A program made the translations under genes and the position numbers. Positions 36,139 to 44,896 of a stretch of DNA of 64,000 nt are shown piece by piece. A model generated the notes under the pieces. The model was not told the origin of the DNA, searched no databases, and saw only the letters and a program-made list of their open reading frames with translations. The stretch is from IMG/VR virus record IMGVR_UViG_3300046368_000687, positions 34,510-98,509 of that record, one strand, 5' to 3'. Position 1 is the first letter of the stretch. Each line of letters opens with the position of its first letter. Source of the DNA: a virus.

Positions 36139-36694
36139 AATATTATTAGTTGCTCTTGAAGCAGAACTACCATACAAGCAGGCACCCAATGATTACAAAG
36201 TAGTATACACTGGTGTAGGCAAAGTTAATGCAGCATTTGCAGCAACACAAGCTATTGCAGAAGCACACAGTCTAGGCTTTCATCCTGAAGTATACAACTA
36301 CGGTACAGTCGGAAGTTGTCAAGCAGAGCTAAATGGTATACATCGTATTACAAAGTTTGTACAGCGTGACATGAACGCAGAGCCACAAGCACCAAGAGGC
36401 GTTACACCTTTTGAAGCAGGACTGCCTTACTTAGACTTCTCTCCTGATATGACATCTAGTCTTACACTAGGCACAGGAGATCAGTTTGTACACGAACTTG
36501 AAACATGGTTAATAGAAAACAAAATTGACATAGTTGATATGGAAGCGTATGCTATTGCCAGTGTATGCAAACGTATGAATGTGCAATTCACCTGCTACAA
36601 GTATATAACTGATTATGTAGGCACACCGCATCAAGCAGACACGTGGCAAACAAATGTAGCCAACGGCGTACAAGAGGTATTACAGTTACTATGA
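36128..36694 (+). CDS. MTA/SAH nucleosidase-like phosphorylase-superfamily enzyme
   Basis: 188 residues from a TTG start. YTGVGKVNAA near residue 27-36, IVDMEAYAIASV near 138-149 and KYITDYVG near 158-165 match the glycine loop, substrate-binding Met-Glu and catalytic Asp of nucleoside phosphorylases/MTA-SAH nucleosidases. Several methyltransferases and a radical SAM protein in this genome produce the by-products such an enzyme removes. Overlaps the carbamoyltransferase gene by 4 bases. Confidence 0.78.
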   Translation: MKYRILLVALEAELPYKQAPNDYKVVYTGVGKVNAAFAATQAIAEAHSLGFHPEVYNYGTVGSCQAELNGIHRITKFVQRDMNAEPQAPRGVTPFEAGLPYLDFSPDMTSSLTLGTGDQFVHELETWLIENKIDIVDMEAYAIASVCKRMNVQFTCYKYITDYVGTPHQADTWQTNVANGVQEVLQLL

Positions 36695-38160
36695 TTACTT
36701 GGGGGATAAGTGCAAACAGTCATGATGCTGCTCTAGCAGTATTTTCAAATGACGGACTAGAATTTGCTAGTCATAGTGAACGTTTCAGCGGTGTAAAAAA
36801 CGATGCTCACTTAAATAAAGAACTAATCAATTATGCAAGAAAGTGGGGAGAACCTGATGAAATTATTTGGTACGAAAGACCCTTTAGAAAAACTATTAGA
36901 CAACTTCGAGCAGGACAAGGATTCAACTTTAGGGAAAACAATATCAATCGTTATCTTCGATCTTATGGGATATCTGCTCCTGTTAGTTATATTTCTCATC
37001 ACCGTTCCCATGCTGCTGCCGGTTATTATACTACGTCTTTTACAGATGCCACTGTTGTTTGTATTGACAGTATTGGAGAATTTGAAACGTTAACTGTATG
37101 GCACGGCAAAGGAGATACACTCGAAAAGAAATATGTACAAAGTTATCCGCATAGTGTAGGACTATGGTATAGTGCTATGACACAGCGTATCGGTTTAAAG
37201 CCACAAGAAGACGAGTATATTCTTATGGGTATGGCAGCTTATGGCGACCCGGATAGATTATATCAAACAATTTACAATGATTTTATTGACGCTATAGGCA
37301 AGCCTGTAACATTTAACAACAACTTACATCGAGGGTGTATGGACTGGATGCCCGAGTTACAGTCAGAACAAGACTACTTTGACATAGCGGCAGCTACACA
37401 GAAGGTATACGTAGAACTACTTAACCAAATTTTAGCATGGGCAGCAAGTCAAGGTTGGAGTTCTAATCTGGTACTCATGGGAGGGTGCGCATTAAATTGT
37501 TCGGCTAATCACCTAGCCTATAAGTATTTTGATGACGTATGGATTATGCCTAATCCGGGTGATGCAGGAAGTGCTATAGGGTGTGTGTTGGCACACAAAA
37601 ATAAAACTATGCTTATGGATCATGCGTTCTTAGGATATGATATAGAAGGAGAATATCCAGTTGAAGAAACAATCAAAGAACTTGCCCAAACTGGCATCTG
37701 CGGAGTCGCGTCGGGTAGGGCAGAATTTGGCCCGAGGGCTTTTGGTAATCGGTCTTTGCTTGCTGATCCTCGTGGCAATGACATCAAAGACAGAGTCAAT
37801 GTCATCAAACAAAGGCAACAGTTTAGACCATTTGCACCAGTAGTGCTTGAAGAACATGCAAGTGATAACTTTGAAGGATACTACAACAATTATATGCAGT
37901 ATACCTCAACCTGTAAACATCCAGAATTGTACCCTGCAATCTGTCACGCAGACGGAACAAGCAGAGTACAAACAGTACCAAACAACAATAGCGGAATTAG
38001 AAAACTGTTAGAAGCATGGTATGCAAAAACAGGTTGTCCGATGTTACTAAATACCTCGCTTAATATCAAAGGCAAACCTATTGTAAATACTACAGAAGAT
38101 GCACTAGCATTTGAAAAGCATTATGGAGTAAAGGTATGCACGGCTGCTGCAACAACGTAA
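36691..38160 (+). CDS. NodU/CmcH-type carbamoyltransferase
   Basis: 489 residues from the ATG at 36691 (ATGA overlap; the in-frame start at 36643 lies inside the previous gene). ISANSHDAALAVF at the start and HHRSHAAAGYYTT near residue 100 are metal/phosphate-binding blocks of the N-terminal Kae1-like domain, and GRAEFGPRAFGNRSLLADPR near 337 is the hallmark of the C-terminal domain. Such enzymes O-carbamoylate sugars. Likely modifies the glycan built by the surrounding genes. Confidence 0.92.
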   Translation: MITWGISANSHDAALAVFSNDGLEFASHSERFSGVKNDAHLNKELINYARKWGEPDEIIWYERPFRKTIRQLRAGQGFNFRENNINRYLRSYGISAPVSYISHHRSHAAAGYYTTSFTDATVVCIDSIGEFETLTVWHGKGDTLEKKYVQSYPHSVGLWYSAMTQRIGLKPQEDEYILMGMAAYGDPDRLYQTIYNDFIDAIGKPVTFNNNLHRGCMDWMPELQSEQDYFDIAAATQKVYVELLNQILAWAASQGWSSNLVLMGGCALNCSANHLAYKYFDDVWIMPNPGDAGSAIGCVLAHKNKTMLMDHAFLGYDIEGEYPVEETIKELAQTGICGVASGRAEFGPRAFGNRSLLADPRGNDIKDRVNVIKQRQQFRPFAPVVLEEHASDNFEGYYNNYMQYTSTCKHPELYPAICHADGTSRVQTVPNNNSGIRKLLEAWYAKTGCPMLLNTSLNIKGKPIVNTTEDALAFEKHYGVKVCTAAATT

Positions 38161-38288
38161 TACAATCTCAGCATTCAGAAGTAATTGAAGTTGACAACCA
38201 CAAGTTTTGTGTTATAATAAGATATTGTAAAACGTGCGGACAAGTAAAATCGCAATCACATATAACGGAAGCAAAGAATGGCAACTAG
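38136..38288 (+). CDS. Short zinc-ribbon-like protein bridging two genes
   Basis: 50 residues. It starts inside the end of the carbamoyltransferase gene and ends 11 bases into the helicase gene. Paired cysteines (CC near residue 4 and CKTCG near 31) suit a small zinc ribbon. It fills the only gap between the two large genes with suitable overlaps. Confidence 0.6.
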   Translation: MHGCCNNVIQSQHSEVIEVDNHKFCVIIRYCKTCGQVKSQSHITEAKNGN

Positions 38289-39690
38289 ACAAAACACAGA
38301 CTATGGATATGATATACAGAAAGTATATCTTGAAATGATGATGAGCGATGCCGAGAGCTTTGTACGTTGTCAGGCTGTGTTTGATCCAGATAGTTTTGAT
38401 AGAAGACTAAAGGCACCAGCAGAGTTTTTAAACAATTATGTTAGTGAACACAATGCATTGCCTACGTTTGATATGATTAATGCAGCAACTGATATTAATT
38501 TAAAAGATCCAGGGCAGCTACAAGAAAATCACTATGACTGGCTGATGCAAGAGTTTGAAACGTTTAGTAAACACAAGGCACTAGAAGCAGCAATCCTAAA
38601 GAGTGCCGACTTGTTAGAGAACGGTGACTATGGGCAGTGCGAGGATCTAGTTAAGAAGGCTGTACAGATTGGTTTGCAAAAAGACTTGGGTACAGACTAC
38701 TATGCTGATCCAAGAGCTAGACTAGAAGGCATCAAGAGTACTAACGGACAGGTAAGCACAGGCTGGCCAGCTATGGATAAGAAACTGTTTGGCGGCTTCA
38801 ACAGAGGCGAGCTGAATATCTTTGCAGGTGGTTCGGGTGCAGGTAAGAGTTTGTTCCTTGCTAACATTGGCGTTAACATGGCTGAGAAAGGCTTGAATGT
38901 AATCTACTTGACACTAGAGCTTGCAGAGAGTCTAGTTAGTATGAGACTTGATAGTATGACCACAGGCATTCCAAGTCGTGATGTGTTTAAGAGCATTGAC
39001 GATGTTGAAATGAAGGTTAAGATTATTGGCAAGAAGTCGGGTGCATTCCAAGTCAAGTATATGCCAAGTGGCAAGACAGCAAACGATGTACGTAGCTACA
39101 TTAAAGAGTATGAGATTAAAACAGGCAAGAAGGTAGACGTACTGCTGATTGACTACTTGGACTTGTTGATGCCAGCAAGCACAAAGGTAAGTGCAGAGAA
39201 CTTGTTTATCAAAGACAAGTACGTAAGTGAAGAACTACGTAACCTAGCAATGGAATTGAACACAGTGTTTGTAACAGCAGCACAGTTAAACAGAGGTGCT
39301 GTGGAAGAGATTGAATTTGATCACTCGCACATCAGTGGTGGACTTAGTAAGATCCAGACTGCGGACAACGTGTTTGGTATCTTTACAAGTAGAGCTATGC
39401 GTGAACGTGGACGCTATCAGCTACAGTTGATGAAAACACGTAACTCAAGTGGAGTAGGACAAAAGATTGATCTAGGCTTTAACTTAGACACACTGCGCAT
39501 TGAAGACTTGGGCGATGATGATGACGATGGTGCAACTAGTACAACTACAGGCAGCAACATCTTAGACAATATTAAACGTAGCAATGCACCAGTACAAGAT
39601 CCAGTTAGTGGATCAAGTGCGCCAAAGCTCAAAGCAGATGCTGATAGTACGCAACTACGTAACTTTATTAATAACTTGGGTACTGAATGA
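38278..39690 (+). CDS. gp41: Replicative DNA helicase (gp41/DnaB family)
   Basis: 470 residues (T4 gp41: 475). An N-terminal helical domain is followed by a RecA-like ATPase with GGSGAGKS near residues 184-191, the Walker B strand VDVLLIDYLDLL near 285-296, and the conserved Arg/Gln region AAQLNRG. It unwinds DNA at the fork and recruits the gp61 primase. The C-terminus is Asp/Ser/Thr-rich and probably flexible. Confidence 0.95.
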   Translation: MATRQNTDYGYDIQKVYLEMMMSDAESFVRCQAVFDPDSFDRRLKAPAEFLNNYVSEHNALPTFDMINAATDINLKDPGQLQENHYDWLMQEFETFSKHKALEAAILKSADLLENGDYGQCEDLVKKAVQIGLQKDLGTDYYADPRARLEGIKSTNGQVSTGWPAMDKKLFGGFNRGELNIFAGGSGAGKSLFLANIGVNMAEKGLNVIYLTLELAESLVSMRLDSMTTGIPSRDVFKSIDDVEMKVKIIGKKSGAFQVKYMPSGKTANDVRSYIKEYEIKTGKKVDVLLIDYLDLLMPASTKVSAENLFIKDKYVSEELRNLAMELNTVFVTAAQLNRGAVEEIEFDHSHISGGLSKIQTADNVFGIFTSRAMRERGRYQLQLMKTRNSSGVGQKIDLGFNLDTLRIEDLGDDDDDGATSTTTGSNILDNIKRSNAPVQDPVSGSSAPKLKADADSTQLRNFINNLGTE

Positions 39691-39920
39691 AGGTATGTAT
39701 TGCTAGTTCAAACACGCCAGACTTTCTTGAGCTTAGTCCGTGGGATCCGTTTGCACATCAAGTTGGTGAAACGGTTGCAGATGAAATTAAAAAATACAGC
39801 AGTCGTATGTGGGTCGAGTATACACCTGACAAGATGTATTATTATGCTGAACTATCACAAAAGCATTTTACGTTTTTAAAACTTAAACATTCAGAGCTAG
39901 ATTTTGTTGGAGAGAAATAA
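39687..39920 (+). CDS. Small unknown protein after helicase
   Basis: 77 residues, ATGA overlap with the helicase and adjoining the next gene directly. Sequence includes LSPWDPFAHQVGETVADEIKK. No motif recognised. Confidence 0.65.
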   Translation: MKVCIASSNTPDFLELSPWDPFAHQVGETVADEIKKYSSRMWVEYTPDKMYYYAELSQKHFTFLKLKHSELDFVGEK

Positions 39921-40607
39921 ATGGAGATGGATAATTCAGCATATCCTGAATTAATAAATCAAGAAATCAATTGGTTGCCTGGGGATACCAAGCAACTGTA
40001 CAAATACAATCTCAAACAAAATGCACAAGAACTTTCTCCATGGATCAACAATTCTTTTACATACAAGTTCAACAGCAAAGGGTTTAGATGCAAAGAGTTT
40101 GATGTAGAAGATAATGCGGTATTCTTAGGTTGCAGTTACACCATAGGCATAGGGTTGCCTATACAAAACACCTGGGCAACATTGGTAGCACAAGAGCTAG
40201 ATTTAGCCTGTTATAACTTAGGACTAGGTGGCGGTTCGTGGGATAGCATATACAGGATTAGTTCGTATTGGATTGAAAAATTAAATCCTAAATTTGTTTT
40301 TATACTGGAGCCGCCTAGTATTCGATATGAAGTTATTCCTTATGGCAACGTGAGCATACATGAACATCATGTATTTGAAAACACACCTTGGGGAAATCTT
40401 TTTCAGCATAAACAAAACTACAAATTAAACAAACAAAAAAATGTTACTGCATTGAAAACATTTCACAACAACATGTTTATTATTGACAATGACAGAGATT
40501 GGTTTATGGACAATCATGTGGATACTGCTAGAGACTTAGCACATCCTGGTATACAAACAAATCAAAGACTAAAAGAGAAAGTACTAGCTGTACTTGATAA
40601 TAAGTAG
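39921..40607 (+). CDS. SGNH/GDSL-like hydrolase, Cys-type block I
   Basis: 228 residues. VFLGCSYTIGIGLP near residues 67-80 is a GDSL-like block in which the Asp is replaced by Cys, followed by YNLGLGGGSWDSIYRIS near 98-114 and a C-terminal DLAHPG segment with His. This GCSxTxG variant is common in phage SGNH-like proteins. A glycan acyltransferase or esterase role is plausible. Confidence 0.65.
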   Translation: MEMDNSAYPELINQEINWLPGDTKQLYKYNLKQNAQELSPWINNSFTYKFNSKGFRCKEFDVEDNAVFLGCSYTIGIGLPIQNTWATLVAQELDLACYNLGLGGGSWDSIYRISSYWIEKLNPKFVFILEPPSIRYEVIPYGNVSIHEHHVFENTPWGNLFQHKQNYKLNKQKNVTALKTFHNNMFIIDNDRDWFMDNHVDTARDLAHPGIQTNQRLKEKVLAVLDNK

Positions 40608-40612
40608 TTATA

Positions 40613-41680
40613 ATGAAAACTTCTTGTTCAGCAGTATGGAGTAACGTACACATTACCCCACAGGGAAATCAAACACCCTGTTGCTTCTGGCCATCTAGTC
40701 TAGAGTTTGATCGAGAAGATACAAAAAAACAAATGATGCAAGGAAAATCTATTGAAGGCTGTAGTGGCTGTGATAATTTTTCTAAACACAAACAGCCTAA
40801 TCTACGTGATCGCTTCAATCAATATTTACCCTACAGCGACAATATAACCAGTGTTGATCTCAGTGTAGATAATATATGCAACTTTGAATGTGTGATGTGC
40901 AGCAGTGAATACTCTCATCTAGCAGCAAAACGTGAAAGCAAGTTCCTAGGCAATACTGTTGCTGAAGCCAAATACCTACACAATACAAAATACAAACAGT
41001 TGCCATGGGAAACTATTACTAGAGTAAAGATGTTTGGAGGTGAGCCTTTGGTCAGCAGCGGCTTCAAACAGTTTGTAGAGTGGAGCAAGGAACGTATCAA
41101 CTGGAGTACAATTGACTTAGAAATTATAACCAACAACAGCGTAAGCATACCTGAGTTGTATCACGAGATGTTGAGTACAGCAAAAAGTCTAAGAGTTATA
41201 ATCAGCAGGGACGGACTAGACGGTGTTAATCAAATGGTGAGACAAGGCGCAGAGCCGTTGGCAAAAGAAATAGCCAGATTTGATGCATGGAAAAAATACA
41301 CCACTGACGTTACTATACACAGTGCTGTTGGCATATACAATGCAATGGATCAAACCAGTATGCGTAATTGGTTTGCCAAACACTACCCACAGTGGAACTG
41401 TACTATGGAAATGATACAGTCTCCAGCGTACTTGGACTTGCGCAATATGCCCAAAGAGCTTAAAGATATATATGCACAGGCTATCACAGAACCGCAAATA
41501 CTCACGTGGTTGGAGATACCAGGAACAGACCATTTTGATGCATTTGTTGCAGTACATCGTGCTTGTGAACAACTGTATAGTATGGACACTCGGCACAACA
41601 ATCCAATACTACACGACCATATAGAACAATACACAGGCAGTGTAGCAGACTTCGAAAACATTGGAGCTAGATATGCGTAA
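40613..41680 (+). CDS. Radical SAM protein with extra Cys clusters
   Basis: 355 residues. CNFECVMC (C89, C93, C96) is the CX3CX2C motif that holds the catalytic 4Fe-4S cluster, and VKMFGGEPL near residue 140 is the SAM-contacting GGE motif. N-terminal Cys residues (TPCCFW near 22-27 and CSGC at 50-53) may bind a further cluster, as in twitch/SPASM-type proteins. Possible roles include sugar or peptide modification. It is the second gene after a helicase-linked SGNH protein. Confidence 0.85.
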   Translation: MKTSCSAVWSNVHITPQGNQTPCCFWPSSLEFDREDTKKQMMQGKSIEGCSGCDNFSKHKQPNLRDRFNQYLPYSDNITSVDLSVDNICNFECVMCSSEYSHLAAKRESKFLGNTVAEAKYLHNTKYKQLPWETITRVKMFGGEPLVSSGFKQFVEWSKERINWSTIDLEIITNNSVSIPELYHEMLSTAKSLRVIISRDGLDGVNQMVRQGAEPLAKEIARFDAWKKYTTDVTIHSAVGIYNAMDQTSMRNWFAKHYPQWNCTMEMIQSPAYLDLRNMPKELKDIYAQAITEPQILTWLEIPGTDHFDAFVAVHRACEQLYSMDTRHNNPILHDHIEQYTGSVADFENIGARYA

Positions 41681-42032
41681 GCAACTGCATCTAAACACTG
41701 CTTATGCAAATCCAAAGCTATGGCTGTATAGACTAAAGTGGCATCATTATCTACCAAGACATCACAGTCGACCTTATGCCAGCGGCAGTTTGTTTGTGTA
41801 TGATGCCAATGAAATAAGCACTGGAATACCCACTGCACACTACATATGGGACAAGCACATGAGCATCGTTAGACAATGGAGTACTGCACTGGTGTTACTA
41901 GAATTGCCCAGCTGGAGTAACAGACAAACACTGGAACTATACACCAATCTGCAGGACAATATTCCTATGACACAAGTAATAGTTTGGGGTAAGAGTAGCA
42001 GTGTTCTAGAGGAATGGTGCAGTCATGAATAA
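41673..42032 (+). CDS. Unknown protein coupled to radical SAM gene
   Basis: 119 residues from the ATG at 41673 (overlaps the previous stop by 8 bases; GGAG upstream). Trp-rich near the N-terminus (PKLWLYRLKWHHYLPRH). No motif recognised. Overlaps the following gene by 8 bases, so all three are probably translated together. Confidence 0.65.
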   Translation: MRKQLHLNTAYANPKLWLYRLKWHHYLPRHHSRPYASGSLFVYDANEISTGIPTAHYIWDKHMSIVRQWSTALVLLELPSWSNRQTLELYTNLQDNIPMTQVIVWGKSSSVLEEWCSHE

Positions 42033-43158
42033 ACAGTATGCATTTACTCCTCACTACGAAGAACTTGCAAGAGAACTAATGTGTGTAAACCTACTGCCTC
42101 TAGTGGACAACACTGAAAACCATCTGTGTGTAATTGACTACGAAACACTAGCAGACAATGCACGTCCACTGCCTTCAAGTGTGTACGCTAGTGAAGCTGT
42201 AATAGTATACTGTGGCACAGAAGCTATTGGCTGGCCCAGTGTACCCGCAGGTCTACGCAAAATGCTAGTAAAACTTAGCAAAGCCACTCGAGTGTACTAT
42301 GCACTGATTAGCCCTGCTCAAGTGCGCAGTTGTGATTTACCTGGTGAAGGCGGGTTTGTGTACAACAGCTGGGAACATCAAACTGTAAAATCCTGCAGTA
42401 CATGGTGGCGCTATCAAGAACTCAAACCCACTAGAGATATACTGTGGATGAGCAGACGAATTGCACCTGAACGAATGGTGATATATCATCACTTGACACA
42501 CCAAACACAGCACAGTGTGTACGCTAGTATGGGCAACACCAACTACTGGGCCACTGTCGCAAACGAAACCTGGAGAAATCATTTTGTACCTGAGCTGTAT
42601 GCAGACCCTGATCACGCTCTTAGATTCTACCGTAGAGTGGGCAACCATCGAGAAATACAGCTTCTTCCTAGAGCTTTCACACACCGCCAAGGTCCGTGGA
42701 ACATGCGAGAACATGATATAATGGGCAAAGGAGGAATTGGAATTGCTATAGCTAATGCACACACTGTTTGGGTTGGTGATAGCCATGCACTAAATCCCAC
42801 TGAAGGAATTATACACACTGAAAAACTATTCAAAGTGTTTGCAGTTGGTAGAAGTGTGCATCCATTTGGAGCTCAACACTATATCAGAGATCTAGTAGAG
42901 CTTGGCTATGACTTTGAAATACCTGAATACGACACTATAGCAGACGGTGCCGCTAGACTCGCACAGTATCTACACAGTGACCCACCACGCCAAGATAGTA
43001 TACACAATAGAAGTGTACTGCACACTAGAACACAGCACAACCCACTGCCACCAGAGTTTGAATGTACTAGAACCGACCCTAGTGTAGAAAGACCAGAAAC
43101 AAGCAATTGGTTGTGGCACATGGCTAAAAAAACTGCACTTCGCCAACAAGCCACGTAG
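42025..43158 (+). CDS. Glycosyltransferase-like protein, paralogue A
   Basis: 377 residues. The C-terminal third has GIIHTEKLFKVFAVGRSVHPFG, followed by YIRDLVELGYDFEIPEYD. This follows the TEK-x-(5-7)-P...LG(Y/F) pattern found in fucosyltransferase-like and viral GT proteins. The same pattern appears at 53332 and 54308, so three family members flank the early module on both sides. Donor sugar unknown. Confidence 0.6.
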   Translation: MNKQYAFTPHYEELARELMCVNLLPLVDNTENHLCVIDYETLADNARPLPSSVYASEAVIVYCGTEAIGWPSVPAGLRKMLVKLSKATRVYYALISPAQVRSCDLPGEGGFVYNSWEHQTVKSCSTWWRYQELKPTRDILWMSRRIAPERMVIYHHLTHQTQHSVYASMGNTNYWATVANETWRNHFVPELYADPDHALRFYRRVGNHREIQLLPRAFTHRQGPWNMREHDIMGKGGIGIAIANAHTVWVGDSHALNPTEGIIHTEKLFKVFAVGRSVHPFGAQHYIRDLVELGYDFEIPEYDTIADGAARLAQYLHSDPPRQDSIHNRSVLHTRTQHNPLPPEFECTRTDPSVERPETSNWLWHMAKKTALRQQAT

Positions 43159-43176
43159 TGGTTTAGCGCCGCAAAT

Positions 43177-43191
43177 AGCTGCGAAGCAGCT
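43177..43191 (+). terminator. Hairpin after glycosyltransferase-like gene
   Basis: AGCTGC-GAA-GCAGCT forms a 6-bp stem with a 3-nt loop; a short A-rich stretch follows rather than a T-run, so termination is unproven. Confidence 0.45.
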
Positions 43192-43257
43192 TGCAGCAAA
43201 AAATTCTAGTACCATACTAGTGGACCATATACACTATAAAAAACATACACACCATAC

Positions 43258-43299
43258 TCATACGGCCCCGTACGACATGCCGTTAGCTACCGTACGACA
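43258..43299 (-). repeat. Iteron cluster, left end of the early module
   Basis: Two copies of CCGTACGACA lie exactly 22 bp apart (43268 and 43290). A facing TCATACGG (43258-43265) is separated by two bases from the first. Read on the minus strand this is two direct copies of TGTCGTACGG, then GG, then an inverted half site. The same arrangement occurs in the opposite direction at 51862-51945. Confidence 0.8.
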
Positions 43300-43302
43300 A
43301 GG

Positions 43303-43557
43303 TTATACAAAAGAAGTCATTTTATCATAAGAGAACGGTATGCAATCGTGATATTTCATAGCTACATATGTTATGCGACTATCACATTCATGTAGTGCAA
43401 TAAACCTAGCACGATGACTACCGGGATAGTCAGGATGCTCTAGTATACTAAAACGATGATGCATTAGCTCTACCTTGAAGTATTGTACTTTACCCAAATA
43501 AGGATAATTGAACGGATCTTCACTTGACCTATGTACAGTAACAAACCATTGAGCCAT
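43303..43557 (-). CDS. Small leftward protein with its own late promoter
   Basis: 84 residues, rich in Phe, Tyr and His. A TATAAATA element ends four bases before the start codon on the minus strand. Sequence includes HPDYPGSHRARFIALHECDS. No family recognised. It stands alone between the iteron cluster and the early genes. Confidence 0.6.
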   Translation of the reverse strand: MAQWFVTVHRSSEDPFNYPYLGKVQYFKVELMHHRFSILEHPDYPGSHRARFIALHECDSRITYVAMKYHDCIPFSYDKMTSFV

Positions 43558-43565
43558 ACAGTATT

Positions 43566-43571
43566 TATAGT
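43566..43571 (-). promoter_or_regulatory. Leftward late promoter element
   Basis: On the minus strand, TATAAATA ends four bases before the ATG of the 84-residue gene, the same geometry as several + strand genes. Confidence 0.5.
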
Positions 43572-43950
43572 GAATATCTCGTATACTCGATAACTTCGCT
43601 GCACTACGTGTCGTCTATTGACTCACTTCGTGTTGCTCGATATAGTCGAGAACGTTATAGTCCTAAAAGATACATCCATACGGGTATTAGTATAAAGTGT
43701 AGAAACACACATAGACCAATCATTAGTACAACTATCTTAGGATTTCCTCTATCACCGTGCATACAGTTATATATCCGAAATGGGTCCTGCAGGGTAAAAA
43801 TTTTGCTGCGCAGTTTTTTATAGAGAAGTACTTATGCTTTCACGGTGGTGATTTTGCAACCCCACTACTAGCTAAGTGCTTGTATTAATTGTATAATATA
43901 CTAAGCGACCGACCTCTCAAAATTTTTTTTTTTTCGTTAGTGACCGACCA
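43572..43950. other. Non-coding spacer left of the early genes
   Basis: No convincing gene. It contains several CGATA/TCGAGA-type short inverted repeats near 43590-43660, a CTGCGCAG palindrome, two copies of GACCGACC near 43910-43950 and a run of 12 T (43923-43934). A short + strand reading frame at 43608-43823 has no ribosome site and is judged spurious. Confidence 0.5.
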
Positions 43951-43983
43951 AAGAAAAAGAGACAACCATTTCTGATTGCCTCT
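43951..43983 (-). terminator. Leftward terminator of the early module
   Basis: On the minus strand AGAGGCAA pairs with TTGTCTCT (one G-U pair) around a 10-nt loop, followed by a T-rich TTTTTCTTT stretch. It lies 60 bases after the last early gene. Confidence 0.7.
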
Positions 43984-44043
43984 CCGTCTAGTGTAGTCTA
44001 GGATAGTCTAACTCCCTACGAGTCTCAACAGGCTCCTAGCTGC

Positions 44044-44328
44044 CTATTCTCCTACGTGCAATGGTGTTAGAAGCGTAGCTGTAACCTTCCATGTAGTAGC
44101 ACTAGCCCTGTCCTTTACTAGCACAGTCTTAGGATTGATCTTGCGCACACTACCAGTAACAGTCGCACCACCTCTGCCTTCAAAGGTGACTACATCACCT
44201 ACCCTCAGCTTGCGTGTCATGTTGCGAGCAATGTATGTTCGCTGACTCTTGACTGCTGCAATAACTCTATTGAGTTCGTCGTTGTCCATGCGTTGGATTT
44301 GATCTAGTACTGTATTAATCATAGTCAT
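44044..44328 (-). CDS. Small SH3/KOW-like early protein
   Basis: 94 residues. After a helical start, RKLRVGDVVTFEGRGG near residue 40 opens a small beta-barrel-like segment (VTGSVRKINPKTVLVKD) resembling KOW or SH3-like domains that bind RNA or protein. The start has GAGGG seven bases upstream and its own early promoter. Function unknown. Confidence 0.65.
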   Translation of the reverse strand: MTMINTVLDQIQRMDNDELNRVIAAVKSQRTYIARNMTRKLRVGDVVTFEGRGGATVTGSVRKINPKTVLVKDRASATTWKVTATLLTPLHVGE

Positions 44329-44365
44329 TGTGATACCCTCATATCTTGTTTGTTAATATACATAC

Positions 44366-44394
44366 AGTATACGACACATGCCGTATACTGTCAA
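44366..44394 (-). promoter_or_regulatory. Early promoter P12
   Basis: Minus strand TTGACA, 17-bp spacer, TATACT, upstream of the gene ending at 44044. Confidence 0.85.
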
Positions 44395-44398
44395 CCTC

Positions 44399-44821
44399 TT
44401 ATACTATGTAGGCTGCCTTAGTTGCATCCACCTTTAGTTCGTTTGGAATGCTGTTGGGCATGTAGGTGTAAGGCTTGTTCCACGCTGTACCAATAGTGAT
44501 ATCAGTGTAGTGGCTGCGGTGGAAGTAGTCTGTCATCGCATCATCATTGTTGAAGTAGTTAGGACCTTTCATTGCGTCCAATAGTTCGTTTAGGAAGTTG
44601 CGAGCAATGCCTGAATAGTGTTGATCGATCCAATACTCGTTGACATCAATGTAGGCTTCTCCACGCATGTAGTCTGAGAAGTCAATGCCACCACTCTTAA
44701 CTGTTACACACAGTGTTGAATGATTGCGCACACGGATTGAACCTTTCATACCATACTTGTTGAGCACTGCCTTGATAGCTGGTGCTAATGATTTTTTGTC
44801 TGCTTGTGATACATATGCCAT
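44399..44821 (-). CDS. Unknown early protein
   Basis: 140 residues, start preceded by GAGGGC. Sequence includes GMKGSIRVRNHSTLCVTVKSG, which resembles a small ssDNA- or RNA-binding beta segment common in phage and plasmid proteins of unknown function. Transcribed from its own promoter (44860-44888). Confidence 0.7.
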   Translation of the reverse strand: MAYVSQADKKSLAPAIKAVLNKYGMKGSIRVRNHSTLCVTVKSGGIDFSDYMRGEAYIDVNEYWIDQHYSGIARNFLNELLDAMKGPNYFNNDDAMTDYFHRSHYTDITIGTAWNKPYTYMPNSIPNELKVDATKAAYIV

Positions 44822-44859
44822 TGTGTTTTGCCCTCTTACAATGTTTAACTTATAGTAAC

Positions 44860-44888
44860 AGTATACGACATCTACCGTATACTGTCAA
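44860..44888 (-). promoter_or_regulatory. Early promoter P11
   Basis: Minus strand TTGACA, 17-bp spacer, TATACT. Confidence 0.85.
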
Positions 44889-44896
44889 CCATTTAA

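Noticed and set aside
36643-36690. Upstream start of the carbamoyltransferase
   Set aside because: The extra 16 codons overlap the nucleosidase gene, and the ATGA overlap at 36691 fits the operon style.
43177-43191. Transposon or insertion-sequence end
   Set aside because: It is only a short hairpin, with no transposase gene or duplicated target in the window.
43608-43823. 71-codon + strand frame
   Set aside because: No ribosome site or recognised motif; composition follows short inverted repeats in the spacer.
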